From: an uncultured Acidobacteriota bacterium | GTDB lineage: Bacteria; Acidobacteriota; Terriglobia; Bryobacterales; Bryobacteraceae | Assembly (NCBI GenBank): GCA_902826685.1 | Contig: CADEFT010000035.1 | Location: 1 to 64,000 of the forward strand | Reading direction: 5' to 3' | DNA: 64,000 bases | Part shown: positions 58,501 to 64,000 of the stretch, piece after piece | Layout of the letters: each line of letters starts with the position of its first letter | Position numbering within the stretch: position 1 is the stretch's first letter | Notes under the pieces: generated by a model | Told to the model about the DNA's origin: nothing | What the model saw: the letters and a program-made list of their open reading frames with translations, nothing else | Databases searched by the model: none | Made by a program: the position numbers and the translations under genes

Positions 58501-60374
58501 GCGCCGTGGAAAAAGAAGTTCGCGATCGCCAGCAGAACCGAAAGAGCGATGCGGCGGGCGGCGTCAAGGGGCTGCTCGAAAATCTCCCAGCCAGCCCGGT
58601 CCAGCCGCAGCCGCGTGGTGCGCGCCGTCTCCAGCGCCCGCGCCGCCAGGCTTGTCGATTGCAAAGCCGCCAGCACCGCCGCCGCGCCCGCGCGGTCCTG
58701 TTCATCGTCGTCTTCGAGCGCCACCGACACCAGCGCGTCGGCGGCTTCAGGCGTCGGAATGGCCCCCAGCGAGCGGATGGCCGCGCCGCGCATGTCCGCG
58801 GCACAGGAATCGGTCAGGATGGCCCGCAGCGTGGCGATGTACTCCGGGCCGCGGCACAGCCGCATCGCTTCGATCGCATTCAGCCGGTAGGGACTGGCCT
58901 TGTCTTTCACCTCGCGGTCGATGCGGCTCCATAAATCGGAGGTATCCATGCCCGCCAGGCTTTCGAGCGCACGTTCCCGCACCCCCGCTTCCGGATCCTC
59001 GAGCGCCTTGCGGTAGAGCTGGTTGCAAACCTCCGGCGTCTCAAATCCCGCCAGCAGCGTCGCCGCCTTCAGTCGCGCCGTGCCCGATTCGCTGAACAGC
59101 GCTTCGATCAGCACGTCGATCTGGCAATCGCCGTCGGTCAGCCGCGAAATCCAGTACGAAGCCTCGCCGTGCTCTTCCGGGTAGTGCAGTGCGCTCAGCG
59201 CCAGCAACGAGGTTTCGTCGGTCGACGTCTTGAGCTTCTCCCGCACGCGATTGATCTGGTCGAACCGTTCGCGGGCGAGCAGCCCATCCACCTGCTTACG
59301 GGCGCGCAGCCCATCGCCGAGTACCTTGCGCACATCCGCCAGATCCCGCCACCGCTTCTCGAACTCGGGCTCGAGCACCCGCGCCAGTTCCCTCGGGATG
59401 AGGCTTACGCCTTCTTTCGGATCGCTGCGCAGCAGACGGCCATCGGCGTTCGCCCACCCAAGAACGCTCTCCAGCAGCGCCGCCGGCAGCGCCAGCCGCG
59501 GCGCGATCTCGGCAAACTCCGGCGCCCGGTTGAATCGCGCCGCCTCCACCACTTCCTCGGCGATCGCCTCGGTGATCTCCGACGCGCCTTTGCCAAACAC
59601 CGCCTCCGCCGTCTGCATCCGCGCCTTCAGGCATAGACGAATCACGCCCGCGAGCGACCCCGCCTGCACATAGTCGTCGGCCGTGATCAGCCGGTCCGTG
59701 TTGGCGTATTTGTACTGCCGGAAGCCCCAGTCCACGGCCTCGGCGATATCGCCCGAGCCCAGCGCGCCGAACTCTCCCAGATCCCGCCGCAGCCATTCAA
59801 GCACCTGCGGTTCATACCGCATCGCCAGGTCGCCGCCCAATTCGCCCAGCTTGCGGATGTGCTCTTCAATCGGCAGGCCCGTAATCTCGAACGTCTGATC
59901 GAGCAGACCCGGCGCTTCGGAACGGAAGGCCAGCAGGTGGGCGAGATTCTGTTCCTGCAGAATCAGGATCAGCTTGCCGCGATATTCCCCACGGTGGAGC
60001 GCCGCCAGCAGCGCGCCCGCCTCCTCCATGCGCTCCTGCCCGCCGGCGTCCAGAAGAAGGTCGAAGTCGTCCAGAAAGACCGCCGCGCCCTGTGCCAGCG
60101 CCTGCCGCAACGGCATCGGCCCGGCCGCCGATTCCACCGTTTCCGGCAAACTCGGCACCGCCGCGCCGTAGTAGGACGGCTCCGGCATCGCCGGCATGAC
60201 GAAGTTCCGCACCAGCTTGGTCTTGCCGCAGTTGGTGCGCCCGTAAAGCACCGCCAGGTGAAGATCGGGCGGCGCCAGAAACTGCGCGATGCGCTCGGCC
60301 TCGGCCTTACGCTCGATCAGAATTTCGACGCGGAACGTCCCGCTTCGATCCGGAGAGGCGGCCGAGGCTGTCAT
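55599..60374 (-). CDS. Giant membrane P-loop protein with HEAT and TPR repeats (STAND-like)
   Basis: A 1591-residue protein. Residues ~1-240 are a P-loop NTPase: Walker A GRTNCGKT (45-52) and Walker B AVFLDDFD (98-105). A winged-helix-like part follows (~250-360). Residues ~380-590 are HEAT-type helical repeats (PEAGVRERALESLAGMD, AADMRGAAIRSLGAIPTPEA). Residues ~607-785 contain about five TM helices (e.g. ILGSVLFIFCIGSFLLLHG), with one more at 941-960. Residues ~970-1190 are further HEAT-like repeats and ~1200-1415 are TPRs (NRRAKRLRGLGEYDRALEES, YALGYCMQADIHLERKQWEA). The start lies 2 bp after the SIR2-ATPase stop, so they are co-translated. The layout (NTPase plus repeat sensor) recalls STAND immune receptors but with a membrane domain in the middle. 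Family not recognised. Confidence 0.85.
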   Translation of the reverse strand: MTASAASPDRSGTFRVEILIERKAEAERIAQFLAPPDLHLAVLYGRTNCGKTKLVRNFVMPAMPEPSYYGAAVPSLPETVESAAGPMPLRQALAQGAAVFLDDFDLLLDAGGQERMEEAGALLAALHRGEYRGKLILILQEQNLAHLLAFRSEAPGLLDQTFEITGLPIEEHIRKLGELGGDLAMRYEPQVLEWLRRDLGEFGALGSGDIAEAVDWGFRQYKYANTDRLITADDYVQAGSLAGVIRLCLKARMQTAEAVFGKGASEITEAIAEEVVEAARFNRAPEFAEIAPRLALPAALLESVLGWANADGRLLRSDPKEGVSLIPRELARVLEPEFEKRWRDLADVRKVLGDGLRARKQVDGLLARERFDQINRVREKLKTSTDETSLLALSALHYPEEHGEASYWISRLTDGDCQIDVLIEALFSESGTARLKAATLLAGFETPEVCNQLYRKALEDPEAGVRERALESLAGMDTSDLWSRIDREVKDKASPYRLNAIEAMRLCRGPEYIATLRAILTDSCAADMRGAAIRSLGAIPTPEAADALVSVALEDDDEQDRAGAAAVLAALQSTSLAARALETARTTRLRLDRAGWEIFEQPLDAARRIALSVLLAIANFFFHGAALIPLGAYRRAAAYFAIELVALGVYVGAGLAPAAPIWILNWIFSHFVATRLAMESVGRQVWNYRITRILGSVLFIFCIGSFLLLHGSAHALMGRWRRAVTLFFEQIIGIAIMVLAWYFFDDYKHGHHPIERAFYGLYFVYTALGAALFVHSFWSDFREIFFERFLMADRGEARMRKDNLVGQVLATSTGTQAALQMAEGPDPEPARWAQDTLLRPPWSVANAELLARYEAMGEGAPRFLDASIARNKTEESVTGLASLWDRTGSRPFQRRILGALISSPTQSSLREAAPRVRTADAFTRLRYQMVRNTYGLRLLPRAVVWGGAIALPFLCYALYEARQAVANPAHSLIHHMRSSFERPGGAPFGVKAALFLAENYHEEAAHDIIEVYKDTANASTRSGLLESLSVLACAPSTAGSFAELTGALNDSGSPRALLRAFTMAARRGGCVELVRVSEQLTTHGKRILDDAASAPDVVRLALRGLEAANSEDSIQALERFVSMERVVRLRATDVALIEERRDRVLELKLEAVDSLLRIGSRPAYRALDAIAREPIAPELKRQIEQRLRALPSSDPVKAVQAFYNTADYGSAIRAARAIASPAPEQQRILIPLLAQSYYRLSLESGAAAAPKQAAESEAIRYLQQALDIEFNTEMAQSLAEVHNRRAKRLRGLGEYDRALEESTRAIEADRYFADAYGTQASILRAKGGVDQALEVFAKATSTDPRYALGYCMQADIHLERKQWEAARKLAEKAIQADPGFSLSYGLLSDSYKGTNQNSEAIRRFEQLEREYPNVYWPGRQLAVLYHDSSPDPGKDLERSYEKWLELDKRFAGSLDSATLKNHKANLMESRFTAGHYGEVVAEGPSFAASAKGEPNLEIPVRLLSAAAAMMLGNQAVAAENLTAAEAAMAAGFPPGFKFTWDYTGTINHLRGVKSRPAALDAFVRLFGLVQSGRQSGEPVPPEAFAAARNAL

Positions 60375-60376
60375 CG

Positions 60377-62134
60377 TCAGTTTCCATTGCCGGCGGCGCT
60401 GGCCTTGCTCATGGGCGCCGCCAGGTCGTTAATCTGTTTCACGCAATCGACGATCTTCCGGTTGCACTCCGGATGCTCCAGATCGCGGATGATCTTGCGC
60501 AACAAGGCCGCGTCCCGCGCCGGCACGTCTTCGATGAGATTCACGATATCGCAGGAATTGATGACCAGGTCGAGCACCGGCTTCTCCCGCGCCAGCGTGT
60601 CCTCATAGGTCTTGAGATCGACCCTCGTTCGCTCGCACAACACCGCGCACATCGCCTGCACGTGCGCCAGCGAGAAGTTGGGTCCGGCGTAAAGACCTTC
60701 CAGCCGGTCGAGGATCGCGCTATCGAAGGTGACGCCCGCGCGGCCAAGCGACGCCTCTACCGCCTTGCGCATATCCTGACCTCCAAGCGGCTGCAGAAAA
60801 ACCATCTCCCCCAGCAACTCCTTGTTCATCAGCATCAGCGTGAGGAAATTGTTCTCGTCGGTGGCCAGCAGAACCATCGTCAGATTAGCGTGCTCATAGA
60901 GCAGAAGCCGTTCGAGCACCGGTTCCACGCCCTCGCCCTGATTCACCCGTTCAAACTGATCGAGGATCAGGATGGCGCGCTTCCCCTTCGCCCGCGCCGC
61001 CTCCGCCACCCAGTCGAGCATGGCGTGGATGTCCTGCCGCTCGGCCGGAATCTCGAATCGCGCGCGCAGTTGTTCGAGCGAATGCACGATGCCGCCGCGG
61101 CAACGCACATATATCTCCAGGTGCCGGTTGGCATCGAGCGCCGCCAATAGACCGGCCCGCACCAGCGACGTCTTGCCGGTCTTGGTCTTGCCGATCACGC
61201 ACACCGGATCTTTGCTTTCGAGATTCTGGATCAGCTTCTGAAGCTCTTTGTCGCGGCCGTAAAGCGACTCGCGATCCTCGGCGCCCAGGCTGCCGAGATA
61301 CTTGAACGGATTCATCTTTGGCCTGGCCACCGGCGCCTCCGATTCCTCCAGCGCCCGCTCCAGTTCCTCCATGAATTTGTCGAAGTAGCCCGAATCGCCG
61401 TCGATCGCGAAATCCTGCGAGTTCCGTTTCTGTACCACCGGCCGCAGCATCTTCGGCATCCCGCCCGGATTCACGCAATAGATCGGGCCGCCCTGCTGCG
61501 AAAAGGCGAATGCGACGCACATGTCCTCGAAGCCGTAGCCGCAGATAATGATGTGGCGCGTCGTGACCGAGCCCACCAGATCGCGGATCCCATCCGGGTA
61601 GTAGGACATTTCCATGTCGGAAAACAGCAGCGTACTGCCGCCCGCCAGGCTTCCGTGCAGTTTCAGAACCTTCACCGCGGGCGTCTTGCGCTCCATCATT
61701 CGCAATACCGCGGCATCGTCGTGATCGCCGCGCACGATCGGCTGGAAGTCGTCGCCCGCGCGCATGCTGGCGTCGGCGAACGCGGTCTCCACCAGCCGGT
61801 CGAAGTTGAGCGTCAGAATGCAATCGAAGTATCCGGCCTTGGTGAGCCGCGCCAGCCGGCGCATGCCTTCCCCCGGCCGCTGATTGAGGTAAGGCGCCAG
61901 GTACCGCTCGCGATCTTCCGGTATCGTCCGCGTCCACAGTTTGTCGAATCGCGCCAGCGTGTCGGTGCCCGCAATGTCGCCGCCGAACTGTTCGAGCAAC
62001 TCGCCGATGATCTGCTTGGTGAGCGGAATCCCCGAGCTCACCGACGCCCCCGCGCCCAGCATGAGGACGAACGTCTCGCCCGAAGCGCGCAGCTTCTTCA
62101 TCTGATTGGCGAGAGTCTTGACCTTCGGATTCAC
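60377..62134 (-). CDS. SIR2-domain protein fused to an nSTAND-like ATPase
   Basis: A 585-residue protein starting with GTG at 62134. Residues ~15-265 are a SIR2 fold: NAD-binding GAGAS (27-31), ILTLNFD with Asn110 and Asp112, catalytic-type His160 in LKLHGS, and IIICGYGFED (196-204). The Cys4 zinc module of protein deacetylases is absent, which favours NAD hydrolysis as in antiphage SIR2 effectors. Residues ~275-585 are an ATPase: linker NPFKYLGSLGAEDRESLYGR (nSTAND1-like), Walker A GKTKTGKT (315-322), Walker B AILILDQFE (387-395) and a helical C-terminus. It is coupled to the giant membrane P-loop gene. Likely a conflict/defence effector; not experimentally shown. Confidence 0.88.
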   Translation of the reverse strand: MNPKVKTLANQMKKLRASGETFVLMLGAGASVSSGIPLTKQIIGELLEQFGGDIAGTDTLARFDKLWTRTIPEDRERYLAPYLNQRPGEGMRRLARLTKAGYFDCILTLNFDRLVETAFADASMRAGDDFQPIVRGDHDDAAVLRMMERKTPAVKVLKLHGSLAGGSTLLFSDMEMSYYPDGIRDLVGSVTTRHIIICGYGFEDMCVAFAFSQQGGPIYCVNPGGMPKMLRPVVQKRNSQDFAIDGDSGYFDKFMEELERALEESEAPVARPKMNPFKYLGSLGAEDRESLYGRDKELQKLIQNLESKDPVCVIGKTKTGKTSLVRAGLLAALDANRHLEIYVRCRGGIVHSLEQLRARFEIPAERQDIHAMLDWVAEAARAKGKRAILILDQFERVNQGEGVEPVLERLLLYEHANLTMVLLATDENNFLTLMLMNKELLGEMVFLQPLGGQDMRKAVEASLGRAGVTFDSAILDRLEGLYAGPNFSLAHVQAMCAVLCERTRVDLKTYEDTLAREKPVLDLVINSCDIVNLIEDVPARDAALLRKIIRDLEHPECNRKIVDCVKQINDLAAPMSKASAAGNGN

Positions 62135-62158
62135 AGTACTTGCAACACGTTGGTTTTA

Positions 62159-62189
62159 GGGATTTTAAAAATCCCAGATCCCGATTATA
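62159..62189 (-). promoter_or_regulatory. Candidate promoter and operator of the SIR2 operon
   Basis: On the minus strand a perfect TATAAT (62189-62184) precedes a perfect 17-bp palindrome GGGATTTT-t-AAAATCCC (62159-62175; + strand centre A at 62167). The palindrome would occupy roughly +2 to +18 of the transcript, a classic repressor position, and lies 25 bp upstream of the GTG start. No clear -35 box is seen. Confidence 0.55.
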
Positions 62190-62258
62190 CGGGTGATAGT
62201 GGCACGGCGGGGAGAATCGTTGCAAGAATCGAGTCGCGAGCGTGCTCTAATCTGAGGT

Positions 62259-63584
62259 ATGCCGGGCAAGTACGGGTTTCTCTTGCTTTTCCTGCCAGCC
62301 GCCTCCTTCGCGGCGGCCGATGTCACCTTCCACAAAGATGTAGTGCCCGTTCTGCAGAAGCACTGCCAGGGGTGCCACCGGCCGGGCGAAGCGGCTCCCT
62401 TCTCGCTGATCAGCTATAAGGAGGCGCGTCCCTGGGCGAAGGCGATTCGCGCGGCCGTGGCGTCGCGCAAGATGCCGCCCTGGTTCGCCGATCCCGCGCA
62501 CGGCACGTTTTCCAACGACACGCGGCTCAGTGAGCGGGAGATGAACGTCATCAAGTTGTGGGCCGACGGTGGCGCGCCAGAAGGCGACGCCGCCGATGCG
62601 CCCGCGCCACTCGAGTTCACTTCCAACTGGAAGATCGGCAAGCCGGATCTGATCGTCGAGCTCCCTAGCGAATTTGCCATCCCCGCCACTGGCACCGTCG
62701 ACTACACCTGGTTTGCCGCCGACATGGGCCTGACCGAGGACAAGTGGATCGAGAAGCTGGAGGTGCGCCCCACCGCCCGCCCGGTGGTGCATCATGCCCT
62801 CGTGTTCGCCCGCGAGCCTGGCAGCACCTATCGCGCCGATCTGCAGCCGGGCGGACATAAGTCGCGGCCGGAACGGGAACAGACGCGGCATCCGGCCCAG
62901 TCCGATAAGGGCGCCTTCGCCATTGGGAAGTCGTTCCCCGGCGCCGAAATGATCGGCGATTATGTTGTGAACGGCGACCCGTACGTCGCCAGTCCCGGCC
63001 AGGCCCGTTTCGTTCGCGCGGGCAGCCACCTCTTGTTCCAGATGCACTACACCACCAACGGCAAGGCGGCTTCCGATCGCACCCAGGTAGGCATCGTCTT
63101 TGCGAAAACGCCGCCCAAGGAGCGCGTGGTGAACAACGCCGTCATCAACGCAACGCTGCGTATTCCTCCTGGCGCGCCCGCGCACCCGGTGTCGGCCACA
63201 GTCACTTTCCAGCACGACACGCGGATCGGCGGCTTCGGACCTCACATGCACGTGCGCGGCAAGGCAATGAAGTACGAGTTGTTGCGCGCCGGCGCCGAAC
63301 CCGAAACTCTGCTTTACGTGCCCGCCTACGATTTCAATTGGCAGCTCAAATATCAGCCCACTCAATGGATCGGCGTGAGAAGAGGCGACCAGTTCCGCGT
63401 CACCGCCTGGTACGACAACTCACCCAATAACAAATACAACCCCGATCCGGCCAAAGAAATATTCTGGGGCGATCAGAGCTGGGCCGAAATGCTGTTCGCC
63501 TTCTTCGATTACGTAATTCCCGCGGGCGGCGATCCGTTGCTTGTGACCGAAGGGAAACCGGCGGCCCCATCCGCCGCCCCCTGA
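62259..63584 (+). CDS. Exported cytochrome c / copper monooxygenase-like protein
   Basis: A 441-residue periplasmic protein with signal peptide (KYGFLLLFLPAASFAAA). Residues ~25-110 are a single-haem cytochrome c domain with CQGCH (Cys36, Cys39, His40) and a distal Met region around KMPPWFAD. Residues ~140-430 resemble the copper type II ascorbate-dependent monooxygenase (PHM) fold: RPVVHHALVFAR (His178-His179) and GPHMHVRGKAMKYE (His329, His331) are copper-ligand-like pairs. Electron transfer from haem to copper in one chain is suggested. Such fusions are common in Acidobacteriota and Planctomycetota; substrate unknown. It starts divergently from the SIR2 operon. Confidence 0.87.
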   Translation: MPGKYGFLLLFLPAASFAAADVTFHKDVVPVLQKHCQGCHRPGEAAPFSLISYKEARPWAKAIRAAVASRKMPPWFADPAHGTFSNDTRLSEREMNVIKLWADGGAPEGDAADAPAPLEFTSNWKIGKPDLIVELPSEFAIPATGTVDYTWFAADMGLTEDKWIEKLEVRPTARPVVHHALVFAREPGSTYRADLQPGGHKSRPEREQTRHPAQSDKGAFAIGKSFPGAEMIGDYVVNGDPYVASPGQARFVRAGSHLLFQMHYTTNGKAASDRTQVGIVFAKTPPKERVVNNAVINATLRIPPGAPAHPVSATVTFQHDTRIGGFGPHMHVRGKAMKYELLRAGAEPETLLYVPAYDFNWQLKYQPTQWIGVRRGDQFRVTAWYDNSPNNKYNPDPAKEIFWGDQSWAEMLFAFFDYVIPAGGDPLLVTEGKPAAPSAAP

Positions 63585-63649
63585 CCGATTCATTTTCCTG
63601 AAATCCCGGAACGGTAAGATGGAGGAAACTTCTTTAGGAGGTCTGATCC

Positions 63650-64000
63650 ATGTCCCTGATCCGGATATTCCTGGCCGGCACGTTAGCCCTGCCAGCCGCC
63701 CTGGCGCAGTTTGAAAGCGCCTCCGTACTCGGAACGATTCGCGATAGCGCCCAGGCTGCCATTGCCGGCGCTTCCGTTTCGTTGCAAAATGTCGACACAG
63801 CCGTCATCCTCAACCAGGAGACGGACGCCAACGGCAACTTTCTGTTCGTCAACATCCGCCCCGCGCGCTATACGCTCAAAGCCGTCAAGAGCGGCTTCGC
63901 CAACGCCGCGGCGGCTGAATTCACCGTCACCGTCGGCACCCGCCAGCGCGTCGATCTCACCATGCAGATCGCCTCGGTCTCCGAAAGCGTCACCGTTTCC
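63650..64000 (+). CDS. Start of a carboxypeptidase-regulatory-domain / TonB-receptor-type protein (truncated by window)
   Basis: Only the first 117 codons are inside the window. A strong AGGAGG site lies 10 bp before ATG 63650. Signal peptide: MSLIRIFLAGTLALPAALAQ. Then a carboxypeptidase-regulatory-like sandwich: SASVLGTIRDSAQAAIAGAS, QETDANGNFLFVNIRPARYT, FTVTVGTRQRVDLTMQIASV. In Acidobacteriota such N-termini usually lead into ~1100-residue TonB-dependent receptors of the OAR type, which is the likely identity here. Confidence 0.85.
   Translation, partial: MSLIRIFLAGTLALPAALAQFESASVLGTIRDSAQAAIAGASVSLQNVDTAVILNQETDANGNFLFVNIRPARYTLKAVKSGFANAAAAEFTVTVGTRQRVDLTMQIASVSESVTVS

Overview
The window reads as a GC-rich chromosome segment from an Acidobacteriota member, most likely of the Solibacter/Bryobacter group. 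The pointers are family-level: an 890-residue-class orphan ABC permease with its own PadR repressor (ADOP type), large secreted proteins ending in the TIGR03437-type C-terminal domain first catalogued in Solibacter, TonB-dependent receptors with carboxypeptidase-regulatory N-termini, a PEP-CTERM protein, many Tat leaders (RRxFL type) and Flp/Tad pilins. No tRNA, rRNA, insertion sequence, integrase or CRISPR array was seen.

Layout. 1-2.6 kb: the 3' part of groEL with a clear terminator, then an LCAT-like lipase and a TPR-like protein. 2.6-5.9 kb (minus): a TonB-dependent receptor and a HisN-type phosphatase. 5.95-17.6 kb (plus) is a tightly packed run: acyl-CoA synthetase, oligopeptidase B, modB, modC, an FmdE-like zinc protein, a ThiE-like protein, a Tat-exported amidohydrolase and a 1314-residue protein that joins a type IA topoisomerase III to a complete RecQ helicase with HRDC domain. 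17.7-28.5 kb: PEP-CTERM protein, rlmN, M16 protease, a broken and an intact copy of a hendecad-repeat coiled-coil gene, a beta-lactamase-fold hydrolase, a Tat-exported Gfo/Idh/MocA oxidoreductase, an ExeA/XrtA-type ATPase, and the ADOP permease with PadR.

28.7-36.4 kb is the first defence/accessory island: a BrnT/BrnA toxin-antitoxin pair convergent with an operon cas10-csm2-csm3-csm4-csm5. This is a type III-A effector module whose Cas10 lacks the HD nuclease domain but keeps GGDD, and whose Csm2 has a 90-residue Arg/Gly-rich tail. No cas6, cas1, cas2, CARF effector or array accompanies it. Two unknown genes follow, then a ~120-bp tandem array that appears to be built from the 3' end of the neighbouring TIGR03437 gene.

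36.4-55 kb: three large secreted proteins, a vWA/TadG-like protein, two Flp pilins, a DUF362 protein, an alpha/alpha-toroid (cyclase-like) protein whose junction with DUF362 is triplicated, a SPOR-like membrane protein, a type IV pilin, recA and a VOC protein.

55-62.2 kb (minus) is the most system-like region: a GTG-started SIR2-nSTAND ATPase, a 1591-residue membrane protein with its own P-loop, HEAT and TPR repeats 2 bp downstream, and a small membrane-anchored coiled-coil protein. A perfect 17-bp palindrome and a TATAAT box precede the operon. This is a plausible NAD-depleting defence system of unusual two-ATPase architecture. The window ends with a c-type cytochrome/PHM-like monooxygenase protein and the start of another carboxypeptidase-regulatory/TonB-type receptor.

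Functions are inferred by reading motifs; no database search was run.
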